Under the pieces are notes generated by a model. The model saw only the letters and a program-made list of their open reading frames with translations. It was not told the origin of the DNA and searched no databases. A stretch of DNA of 6,459 nucleotides from Paraktedonobacter sp039923935 (GTDB lineage: Bacteria > Chloroflexota > Ktedonobacteria > Ktedonobacterales > Ktedonobacteraceae), in contig JBDTBU010000340.1 in assembly GCA_039923935.1 (NCBI GenBank), positions 1 through 6,459 of the forward strand, in the 5' to 3' direction. A program made the position numbers and the translations under genes. This document shows, one piece after another, positions 1 through 5,534 of this stretch (position 1 is its first letter; each line of letters opens with the position of its first letter).

Positions 1-37
1 TAGCGGCAGGACGCTGTTCATCCACGTCCTGCCGCTA
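1..37 (-). terminator. GC-rich perfect hairpin beyond the SRAP gene, probable terminator
   Basis: The arms TAGCGGCAGGACG (1-13) and CGTCCTGCCGCTA (25-37) are perfectly complementary over 13 bp around an 11-nt loop. The hairpin starts 38 nt past the stop of the minus-strand SRAP gene, where an intrinsic terminator would sit. Any U-tract for minus-strand transcription would lie left of base 1 and cannot be seen, and the stem may continue beyond the edge. A repeat element is the alternative. Confidence 0.55.
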
Positions 38-74
38 CTGCACGCATCTTACCATCGCCTGAACTAACGATAGT

Positions 75-728
75 TCAAGCCAGAATCTCTGCCAGATCAT
101 TGCGTGGATTATTCACCAGTTTCGAGACTGGCCGGGCCTTCATCAACTCAGCCGGGTAGGGCTTTAACCAATGGGTCAGCACCTCGGTATCGCGTAGTTG
201 TGGGTTGAGCCAGTCATCGTAGGCTCCGGGCCGCAGGATCGCGGGCATACGGTTATGGATCGAGACCATCAGTTCGTTAGGTTCCGTTGTGATAATCGTG
301 CAACTCTGGATGGTTTCTCCATCAGGATTTTTCCAGATATCCCAGAGTCCGGCGAAGGCAAAAAGCTGGTTCTCCAAGAGCGTGATATACATTGGCGTCT
401 TCTCCTTGCCCTCAGTTTTCCACTCATAGAAGCCATCCGCGACCACCAAGCAGCGCCGCCCGCGTAACAAATGCTTGAAACTGGGCTTCTCCGCTAACGT
501 CTCGGCACGGGCGTTAATCATGCGTGAGCCAATCGTCTCGTCCTTGGCCCAGGCTGGGATTAGTCCCCAACGCAGCGTACTCAGGTGTGTTGTCCCATTC
601 TTGAGAATAGCCACAACATTTTGCGTAGGCGCGATATTATAGCGCGGCATGCTGCCTGCTAGCGGCTCCACGCCAAAGCTCTCTGCAATTTTTTTGCCAT
701 CAGTAAACAATGTATAGCGGCCACACAT
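75..728 (-). CDS. SRAP (YedK/HMCES-type) abasic-site processing protein
   Basis: This 217-aa protein matches the SOS-response-associated peptidase (SRAP) family in length and motifs. Family members crosslink covalently to abasic sites in single-stranded DNA through Cys2, shielding the lesion during replication. The sequence begins Met-Cys-Gly-Arg, so Cys2 is available once Met is removed. The expected active-site residues are present: PRYNIAPTQ (about 28-36), the NARAET block with Asn72, the GFYEW motif with Glu102, and IHNRMP with His158. These correspond to Asn75, Glu105 and His160 of E. coli YedK. The start is fixed by the essential Cys2 and by a strong AAGGAGGG Shine-Dalgarno (plus-strand CCCTCCTT, 737-744), 8 nt before the ATG. 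It appears to be a single gene; the next gene on the strand ends 156 nt upstream. No convincing LexA box was found. Family assignment is secure; the role in this cell is by homology. Confidence 0.95.
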   Translation of the reverse strand: MCGRYTLFTDGKKIAESFGVEPLAGSMPRYNIAPTQNVVAILKNGTTHLSTLRWGLIPAWAKDETIGSRMINARAETLAEKPSFKHLLRGRRCLVVADGFYEWKTEGKEKTPMYITLLENQLFAFAGLWDIWKNPDGETIQSCTIITTEPNELMVSIHNRMPAILRPGAYDDWLNPQLRDTEVLTHWLKPYPAELMKARPVSKLVNNPRNDLAEILA

Positions 729-752
729 AGTGTAAGCCCTCCTTGTGTACTT

Positions 753-758
753 ATCATA
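753..758 (-). promoter_or_regulatory. Possible -10 element of the SRAP gene
   Basis: On the minus strand the hexamer TATGAT lies about 25 nt before the SRAP start codon, next to an 8-bp palindrome ATACGTAT (756-763). No recognisable -35 box is found at 16-18 bp, so this is a weak candidate resting on position and AT-richness only. Confidence 0.25.
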
Positions 759-799
759 CGTATATTCTACGCTTTTTTAGGTATTCTTTTTCACTACCA

Positions 800-847
800 A
801 AAAAAGAGTAGAACCAATGGTTGAGGCATTTGGTGAAACCATTTTTT
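800..847. terminator. Weak hairpin with T-runs between the glycosyltransferase and SRAP genes
   Basis: AATGGTT (816-822) and AACCATT (837-843) form a 7-bp stem with a 14-nt loop. On the plus strand the right arm runs into TTTTTT (842-847). On the minus strand, the coding direction of both flanking genes, a similar fold is followed some bases later by a seven-T run (plus-strand A-run near 799-805). It lies about 40 nt after the end of the glycosyltransferase gene and could terminate it. The stem is short and AT-rich, so confidence is low. Confidence 0.35.
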
Positions 848-884
848 CAGGCGGCGCATAGGTATCAGTGTCTACAAAAGTTTT

Positions 885-2450
885 TCAGCGTACCCAGAGT
901 TCCTGGCCGGGGTTGTAAGTGTGGATGAGGTGGAATCGTTGGGCCACCCAGGCGTGGAAATCGGCGGTCTTGGGGAGAGAAAAACGGCCTGTATAGAAGA
1001 GGACCGCGTGGACGCGTGGCTGAGATACCGCCTGTTCGAGTTGGGCGAGGGTTACGTAGCCAGTGGCGATGCGTACGTTGGAGGTGTCAACCAGCGCGGG
1101 CGGTGTGCTGCGGTCAGCGAGGCCAGCAATGAATTGTCCATCGGTGATGACCCATTGAGCAGGCGTGATGGCCTGGCGGAGATCGCTAGCAGCCCGCAAG
1201 TCGAGCTGTGTGCCCGCGCTAGCACTTGCAGCATCAGCGGACAGATAGTAGGAGCTATCCTGCCAAACATCAAGGGACGCCGTAAGCAGGATCAGGAGCA
1301 TGGCTAGGACCGTGACAAATGGCACAATTTTTGCCAGATGTGTGTTGGCGAGAAGTATCTTATAGGAGCTAGGTTCGGCTATGCCCAGAACGGCCAGCGT
1401 AATAAGTGGTGGAACCAGGGCGACCAGATGGTGCGGGAAAAGCGGATACTGACGCAAGAGCAAACCGCATGTAACCAGCAGCCAAGCCAGCAGAGGGAGC
1501 ACACGCCAGTCTTTGCGTACCAGCGCGGTCAGCGTACCATAGCCAGCAGTCGCGCCCAGCAGCGAGAAGAGCACAGGTCGCATGATATGCGCGTTCCCGA
1601 TAAGTGTGCCAGGGAGGTCTTGCGCGGCCACTTCGTGAAATGTGACCACACTGGACCAGAAAGCTGCGAATGAACCGATAAAGGGGAGTACAAGCGCTAG
1701 ACTGGTCAGCAGAGCCAGACCAACGCCAACGAGCATAGGCAACCAACTCTCCAGGTGTGTGCCAGATCGGTTATTTTGAATGTACCAAACACGTCCTAGC
1801 ATGAGGAGCGCGATGGGCACAACTGTTGTGATACAAAGCAGTTTGCAGAAGATACTCAGCGTCAGAGCGATGCCAGAGAGCGAGGCCCAGCAGAGGCCGC
1901 GTCGGCCAACAGGCTGCTGCCACCAGAGCAAGGCAAAGCCAAGCGCTAAGAGGGTCAGCGCTACAGACGGTCCTTCCGCCTGGAGCGTCTGGGACTCCGC
2001 CAAATAGAGCGTACTGGTGAGCAGCAGCAGCAAGGCCGCGAACATGCCAGCTCGTCCGGCCAGAGCTTTGCCTAGCAGAGCCGCACCCGCGAAACCCAAC
2101 AATGAGATCAACGCAATACCGAGACGTGCCGACCAGAGCGACCCGCCAAAAAGAGTGAAAATGGGAAATATTGCAAGCAAAAAAGCCGGTGGTTGCGAGT
2201 AAAAGATAGTATGATAGAGGCTCTGTCCCGCGAGCATCGCGCGTAATGATTGCCAGTACACACCTTCGTCATAGCCATCACGGTCAAATGGCACATCGAG
2301 ATGGTAAAGGCGCATGAGCAGCGCGACCACCAACATGAGGATGGGCACAACCCACAAGAGCCGCCTGAGCCATACTGAGGGCTGTGCTTGTTGCTCTAAC
2401 CCGTGGAGACATTCCGGTTCATTTTGTGTCGAATTCGAAAAAGTTGACAT
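885..2450 (-). CDS. GT-C fold membrane glycosyltransferase (ArnT/PMT, GT39-like)
   Basis: The 521-aa protein has a short cytoplasmic N-terminus and a first membrane helix (about 31-48). An extracytoplasmic loop follows with the motif DRDGYDEGVYW (56-66), whose Asp61-Glu62 sits where the catalytic acid of ArnT and protein O-mannosyltransferases lies. About ten further hydrophobic segments fall between about 88 and 393, including AEG-P near 158-161 and a PLFPHHL motif (336-342) typical of this superfamily. A soluble, probably extracytoplasmic tail covers about 396-521. Such enzymes move a sugar from a polyprenyl-phosphate donor to lipid, polysaccharide or protein outside the membrane; donor and acceptor cannot be read here. 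The start at 2450 gives a sensible short N-terminus, with a modest GGAAGAG ribosome site about 10 nt upstream. It is transcribed divergently from the 403-aa gene, with no glycan-synthesis neighbours. Fold and broad class are confident, specificity is unknown. Confidence 0.85.
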   Translation of the reverse strand: MSTFSNSTQNEPECLHGLEQQAQPSVWLRRLLWVVPILMLVVALLMRLYHLDVPFDRDGYDEGVYWQSLRAMLAGQSLYHTIFYSQPPAFLLAIFPIFTLFGGSLWSARLGIALISLLGFAGAALLGKALAGRAGMFAALLLLLTSTLYLAESQTLQAEGPSVALTLLALGFALLWWQQPVGRRGLCWASLSGIALTLSIFCKLLCITTVVPIALLMLGRVWYIQNNRSGTHLESWLPMLVGVGLALLTSLALVLPFIGSFAAFWSSVVTFHEVAAQDLPGTLIGNAHIMRPVLFSLLGATAGYGTLTALVRKDWRVLPLLAWLLVTCGLLLRQYPLFPHHLVALVPPLITLAVLGIAEPSSYKILLANTHLAKIVPFVTVLAMLLILLTASLDVWQDSSYYLSADAASASAGTQLDLRAASDLRQAITPAQWVITDGQFIAGLADRSTPPALVDTSNVRIATGYVTLAQLEQAVSQPRVHAVLFYTGRFSLPKTADFHAWVAQRFHLIHTYNPGQELWVR

Positions 2451-2582
2451 TTACTACGATCTCTTCCGGCTGATGATACGAGAACGTCTATGGAACAGCG
2501 AAAAATCCTGCTGCTCCACGTCTTTTTGATAGTTGTCCGTATAGTGAAACGAGGGAGGGGCTATTATGGTCAGGTGTATAGG

Positions 2583-2620
2583 AGGAATGCCCTGGAATTT
2601 GCTATAATGTCCAGGAATGC
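2583..2620 (+). promoter_or_regulatory. Extended -10 promoter of the rsmD operon, framed by repeats
   Basis: TGCTATAAT (2600-2608) is a perfect extended -10 element, 62 nt before the start codon at 2671. No TTGACA-like -35 lies at the usual distance, as is tolerated with an extended -10. The -10 sits between the inverted pair CCTGGA (2591-2596) and TCCAGG (2610-2615). It also sits between direct copies of AGGAATGC (2583-2590 and 2613-2620), exactly 30 bp apart. A regulator covering the -10 is plausible. The rest of the 2451-2670 divergent region shows no clear promoter for the minus-strand glycosyltransferase. Confidence 0.6.
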
Positions 2621-2670
2621 AGGAACGAATGTCTGAGTATCGGGTTAGAGATAGTATGAGGAGATAATAT

Positions 2671-3882
2671 ATGGAGATAAGCAGGGAAAAGGCAGCAAGC
2701 CCCGCAGGCACGATCCGGCTGCGCTATAGCAGGCAGTTTCAGAGTGGTGGCCACGCGCACACGGTAGATGCGGAATGCCTGTTACCCGTAGGAGCTAGCC
2801 AGGAGATGCGTGAGCAGATTGTGCGTGAACTGGAGTTGAACGTGGAGCAGTTGGCACGTCAGATTACGCAGTCAGGAACGCGGCCCACTGAAGCGACACG
2901 GCCCCAGGCTGCTGCGATCTCTAGCCGACCTGTTCAGGCTGATGCTCATGTGTCCACGCCTTCAGAAGCGCCTCGGCCCGCAGCACCAGCAACAATAATA
3001 GCACATACGCCGGTAAGTGAAAGTATGCCGAACGCTCCGGCTACGAGTGGGGAGCGTAAGGTCAGGTTGCCTGATTTTATTAACGCGATCAAGAAACATT
3101 GGGATATGTCGCCCCAAGAGGCGATGAAGTTGCTCAAGGTTCAAACGCTAGACGGTTTGAATTACAGAGAAGTCTATAATGCTCTGAAAGCTCTTGTTGA
3201 CCGGAGAAACGCAGAAACTTCCGGTCCCTCGACGCCGTACAATGCAACACGGCCCGCGCCCATCATTGAAGCGCCACGCTCAACTGGCAGAGGCACACCA
3301 CCCGCGCCAGGCTCGCATCCGCCAACGAATATGATGATAATGCCACGTACGCAGGGTCAGTCCGCGCCCCATGTGGCACCGCAGGACGTCGCATCCACGG
3401 CACCTGTGCTCACAATGGTTCTGCCAGACCCGCAGGAGAGCAAGCAACGTTCTGAGCCAGAGCCGGGTGTGGATTTTGCTGGTTCATCCAAATCGCCGAT
3501 CCCAATCCAATTCGGCACTGTACGCGAGATCACACCCCGTCTCTCTAAGTTTGAGGAAGAAGAAGACGATGAGGAGTACGATCTGCCAGAGGAGCAAGCA
3601 GCAAATCATTTGAGCGGCAAACTCAAGTTGGACGAGCTAAAAGAGCTGCGTGGAAACACAGCGGCCAGCGCCGGACGGCTAAAAGTGCTTGATAACGTCA
3701 TTGGCCACTCTGCTGACAGCGACGATCAGTTGCAGAAAATTATGCAGGTTGTATGGGGCATCACGACAGCCAAGAAGCTCAAAACCGACCAAGTGGAGGG
3801 GCTGATTACCTGGGCCAAAGAAGATTTTTTTGAGGATGAGGTCAAAACTATGTTGGCATGGATTGCAGATGAGGAGCACTAG
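2671..3882 (+). CDS. Modular protein of unknown function, first gene of the rsmD operon
   Basis: I do not recognise this 403-aa protein as a named family. The start is supported by GAGGAG (2658-2663), 7 nt before ATG. There is no signal peptide or membrane segment. It has three compact parts joined by Pro/Ala/Thr-rich linkers. Residues about 14-66 (IRLRYSRQF, then a predicted strand and a long helix) form the first. Residues about 129-180 form a helical block with KKHWDMSPQEAMKLL. An acidic stretch (about 294-309, EEEEDDEEYDLPEE) leads to a helical C-terminus (about 318-403) containing LKTDQVEGLITWA. From memory, the YSR-type start, the W-x-MSP-EEA block and a C-terminus of the 'Lt..qa..LI' kind recur in phage or plasmid ssDNA-annealing and ssDNA-associated proteins; this is inference and may be superficial. 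Its stop lies 3 nt before rsmD, so the two are co-transcribed and probably translationally coupled. The reading frame is clearly genuine; the function is not known. Confidence 0.85.
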   Translation: MEISREKAASPAGTIRLRYSRQFQSGGHAHTVDAECLLPVGASQEMREQIVRELELNVEQLARQITQSGTRPTEATRPQAAAISSRPVQADAHVSTPSEAPRPAAPATIIAHTPVSESMPNAPATSGERKVRLPDFINAIKKHWDMSPQEAMKLLKVQTLDGLNYREVYNALKALVDRRNAETSGPSTPYNATRPAPIIEAPRSTGRGTPPAPGSHPPTNMMIMPRTQGQSAPHVAPQDVASTAPVLTMVLPDPQESKQRSEPEPGVDFAGSSKSPIPIQFGTVREITPRLSKFEEEEDDEEYDLPEEQAANHLSGKLKLDELKELRGNTAASAGRLKVLDNVIGHSADSDDQLQKIMQVVWGITTAKKLKTDQVEGLITWAKEDFFEDEVKTMLAWIADEEH

Positions 3883-3885
3883 CCT

Positions 3886-4506
3886 ATGCGCGTCGTGACA
3901 GGAGCAGCCAAGGGGCGCAAACTCAAAGGGCCAAAAACACCTGGCACCCGGCCAATCATTGATCGGGTCAAGACGGCCCTGTTTGATATTCTCTCTTGGC
4001 GCGTCGAAGATGCACGGTTTCTGGACCTGTTTGCGGGCACCGGAGGCGTGGGAATCGAGGCGCTGAGTCGTGGCGCGGCCAGAGTGACTTTTATTGAGAT
4101 GAGCCTGCCAATTATCAAGCTGATCCGCGAAAATTTGCAGATTACTGAACTAAGCGCACATGCAGAGGTGCTGCACATGGACTCGTTCAAGTTCTTGCAG
4201 AGCTATGCAACAGGGACGAGCAAAGACGTTCGGGCGTATGATATGATCTATGTAGCGCCCCCGCAATACCTAGAGATGGCGGCTAAAGCGCTGGGTATGC
4301 TGGACACTTCACTTCTCCTGACCGAGGATGGTATGGTGATTGTCCAGATTCATCCCAAAGAGCGACCAGGCGTGGCCGCAGTGGTGCTGAACCGGTTGGT
4401 GCAAACCGACGAGCGGCGCTATGGCAGTACCCTCCTGATGTTTTATAAGAGACGCCAATTAGCAGAGAAAGAGCTTCCACATGCCGATACAACTCCAGAA
4501 TCCTGA
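3886..4506 (+). CDS. rsmD: 16S rRNA (guanine(966)-N(2))-methyltransferase RsmD
   Basis: This 206-aa protein has the usual RsmD length and layout. It begins MRVVTGAAKGRKL, followed by TRPIIDRVKTALFDIL (21-36), the family signature. The SAM-binding motif LDLFAGTGGVGIEAL (46-60), an acidic Glu71 in the next strand, Asp99, and a closing RRYGSTLLMFYK (177-188) are also present. RsmD methylates N2 of G966 in helix 31 of 16S rRNA during 30S assembly. The catalytic DPPY motif of proteobacterial enzymes appears here as APPQY (124-128); I recall this variant in cyanobacterial and Chloroflexota homologues, so it need not mean loss of activity. GAGGAG (3871-3876), inside the end of the preceding gene, lies 9 nt from the ATG, indicating coupling. 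The 3' end overlaps the next gene by 26 nt in another frame. coaD, a frequent neighbour of rsmD, is not here. Confidence 0.92.
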   Translation: MRVVTGAAKGRKLKGPKTPGTRPIIDRVKTALFDILSWRVEDARFLDLFAGTGGVGIEALSRGAARVTFIEMSLPIIKLIRENLQITELSAHAEVLHMDSFKFLQSYATGTSKDVRAYDMIYVAPPQYLEMAAKALGMLDTSLLLTEDGMVIVQIHPKERPGVAAVVLNRLVQTDERRYGSTLLMFYKRRQLAEKELPHADTTPES

Positions 4507-4855
4507 GCGTTTTGTGATCTATGTGAGCGATATGCAACGTTCCACAGCTTTCTACCGCGATACCCTTGGGCTGCCGCTCAAGTTCACTTCGCCCGGTTGG
4601 ACCGAGTTTAGCAACACAGGCACCATCCTGGCCCTGCACAAACACATGAGTAACGAGCAGCATCCGCCCCAGGCAGCAGCAGGCCAAGCCACGCTCGTCT
4701 TCGTCGTCGATGATATTCAGGGCACATGCGAGACGCTCAAAGGCGAGGGCGTGCACTTTTCGTTGGAGCCACAAAAGCAGGCTTCGGGACTGACCCTGGC
4801 CGTGCTGCAAGATCCCGATGGCTTTGGGATTACCCTGCAACAGCGACCCGCATAA
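4481..4855 (+). CDS. VOC (glyoxalase/bleomycin resistance fold) protein
   Basis: The 124-aa protein is the size of a single VOC subunit made of two beta-alpha-beta-beta-beta modules. The first module shows FVIYVSDMQRSTAFYRDTLG (11-30), the classic VOC opening. The second opens at ATLVFVVDDI (70-79) and ends with LQDPDGFGITLQ (109-120). Family members include glyoxalases, extradiol dioxygenases and drug-binding proteins. The Glu usually found near the end of the DPDGxxxEL motif is Thr118 here, and no His is evident in the first strand. Typical divalent metal binding is therefore doubtful, and a binding role or a non-canonical site is possible. The start overlaps the last 26 nt of rsmD in another frame. 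The ribosome site is only a loose AGAGAAAGAG, consistent with coupled translation. Substrate cannot be predicted. Confidence 0.85.
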   Translation: MPIQLQNPERFVIYVSDMQRSTAFYRDTLGLPLKFTSPGWTEFSNTGTILALHKHMSNEQHPPQAAAGQATLVFVVDDIQGTCETLKGEGVHFSLEPQKQASGLTLAVLQDPDGFGITLQQRPA

Positions 4856-4860
4856 TATTA

Positions 4861-4900
4861 TTTTGGGAGTGTTTGTGGTAGAGCGTGAACACTCCCAAAA
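4861..4900 (+). terminator. Perfect 13-bp hairpin between the VOC and HTH genes
   Basis: TTTTGGGAGTGTT (4861-4873) and AACACTCCCAAAA (4888-4900) are perfectly complementary with a 14-nt loop. The hairpin starts 6 nt after the VOC stop and ends 6 nt before the AAGGAA ribosome site of the next gene. No U-tract follows on either strand. It could be a U-tract-less terminator, an mRNA 3'-end stabiliser or processing site, or a leader structure for the HTH gene. Confidence 0.5.
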
Positions 4901-4918
4901 GGCAGCAAGGAACAAAAA

Positions 4919-5401
4919 ATGATGCCTGGGAAATCAGGACCAGGAGGCGCACGTTTCGCTTTTCTGGATGCGGGTGAGACAGCCCGACGTTTGAATATTG
5001 ATCGGATAACGCTAGAGCAATGGACCCGTGACGGACGCATCAAGGCGCACCGGGGCGTAGGCAAAGATGCCTTTTACCGCACCGCTGATGTCGAGGCGCT
5101 CTATAACGAGCTGCACCCGGTAGAGGAACTGGCCGAGGCTGTTGCTGCCGATGAACTCGATAGCACGGGCGAGCCACAGTCCACCACGCCAGTGCGCAAA
5201 AAGCAAGATCCACAGATGCGCGTCTACCTGCGTTTGCAGGCTGATGCCAAGTGGTACGATACCTCTGAAGAGGATATCCATACGTGGTTTCAGCAACTAG
5301 CCCCCGATGGCTACGAGCGCAACAAACGCAACGCCGAACTGACTATCAAGCGCCTACAATATCTGGTGAGCTTGATCGAAGAAGGGCAAAAGAGGCAGTA
5401 A
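4919..5401 (+). CDS. Helix-turn-helix (excisionase/MerR-type) DNA-binding protein of unknown role
   Basis: The 160-aa protein has an N-terminal winged-helix-like block at about 14-65: FLDAGETARRLNIDRITLEQWTRDG..., then GVGKDAFYRTADVEALYNEL. This is the pattern of excisionase-family and MerR-like HTH domains, with a wing and a final helix. A charged linker (about 66-98, rich in Glu, Asp and Ala, ending PVRKKQDPQ) leads to a second compact region at about 99-160. That region contains MRVYLRLQADAKWYDTSEED and a basic helix NKRNAELTIKRLQYLVSLIEE, perhaps for multimerisation or DNA contact; I do not recognise it. AAGGAA (4907-4912) lies 6 nt before the first of two adjacent ATG codons. No integrase, transposase or att-like site accompanies it, so an excisionase role is unlikely. 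A regulator of the neighbouring operon or of the downstream aldehyde dehydrogenase is a reasonable inference only. Confidence 0.8.
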   Translation: MMPGKSGPGGARFAFLDAGETARRLNIDRITLEQWTRDGRIKAHRGVGKDAFYRTADVEALYNELHPVEELAEAVAADELDSTGEPQSTTPVRKKQDPQMRVYLRLQADAKWYDTSEEDIHTWFQQLAPDGYERNKRNAELTIKRLQYLVSLIEEGQKRQ

Positions 5402-5403
5402 AA

Positions 5404-5450
5404 GCATAGGATGATTATTTTTATGTTTTATACAAATAATCATCCTATGC
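5404..5450 (+). terminator. Perfect 17-bp inverted repeat after the HTH gene
   Basis: GCATAGGATGATTATTT (5404-5420) and AAATAATCATCCTATGC (5434-5450) pair perfectly over 17 bp. The 13-nt loop can add 3 bp (TAT 5422-5424 with ATA 5430-5432) after one mismatch. It begins 2 nt after the HTH stop codon, which suits a terminator, but no U-run follows on the plus strand (AGAAAACG instead). On the minus strand it is followed by TTTT. The arms contain ATGATTA/TAATCAT, which recurs at 5492-5507, so a protein-binding operator is the main alternative. Confidence 0.5.
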
Positions 5451-5491
5451 AGAAAACGAAATCGTGCCTGAGAAAAGACCACATCGACCAC

Positions 5492-5520
5492 TAATCATTG
5501 ATGATTATCAACATATTGAT
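5492..5520 (+). promoter_or_regulatory. Repeat array just upstream of the aldehyde dehydrogenase, possible operator
   Basis: TAATCAT (5492-5498) and ATGATTA (5501-5507) form a near-perfect palindrome with a 2-nt centre. Overlapping it, TTGAT (5498-5502), ATCAA (5507-5511) and TTGAT (5516-5520) alternate at an exact 9-bp period. The last copy abuts the GAGGAG ribosome site (5521-5526). The arrangement suits a repressor site or an RNA fold controlling the downstream start. The short AT-rich motifs could partly arise by chance, and no clear -35/-10 pair was identified in 5402-5534. Confidence 0.4.
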
Positions 5521-5534
5521 GAGGAGCACTTATC

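Noticed and set aside
811..822. GAACCAATGGTT as a LexA/SOS box for the SRAP gene
   Set aside because: The Gram-positive type box needs GAAC-N4-GTTC; here the second half is GGTT, and the site is over 80 nt from the gene start.
921..2202. Several plus-strand open frames inside the glycosyltransferase gene
   Set aside because: They lie opposite a continuous 521-aa membrane protein frame and their translations look like random arginine/glutamine-rich reversals.
2687..4909. Repeated 13-mer AAAAGGCAGCAAG at 2687-2699 and 4897-4909
   Set aside because: One copy is coding sequence and the other spans a hairpin arm and a ribosome site; no shared context, so chance is the simplest explanation.
4283..4915. 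210-codon open frame on the minus strand across rsmD and the VOC gene
   Set aside because: It is antisense to two genes with clear family motifs, its translation shows no recognisable domain, and it would start in the intergenic hairpin.
4919..5450. Integrative element with an excisionase gene
   Set aside because: Only the HTH fold suggests it; there is no integrase, tRNA gene, direct repeat or attachment-like core in the window.
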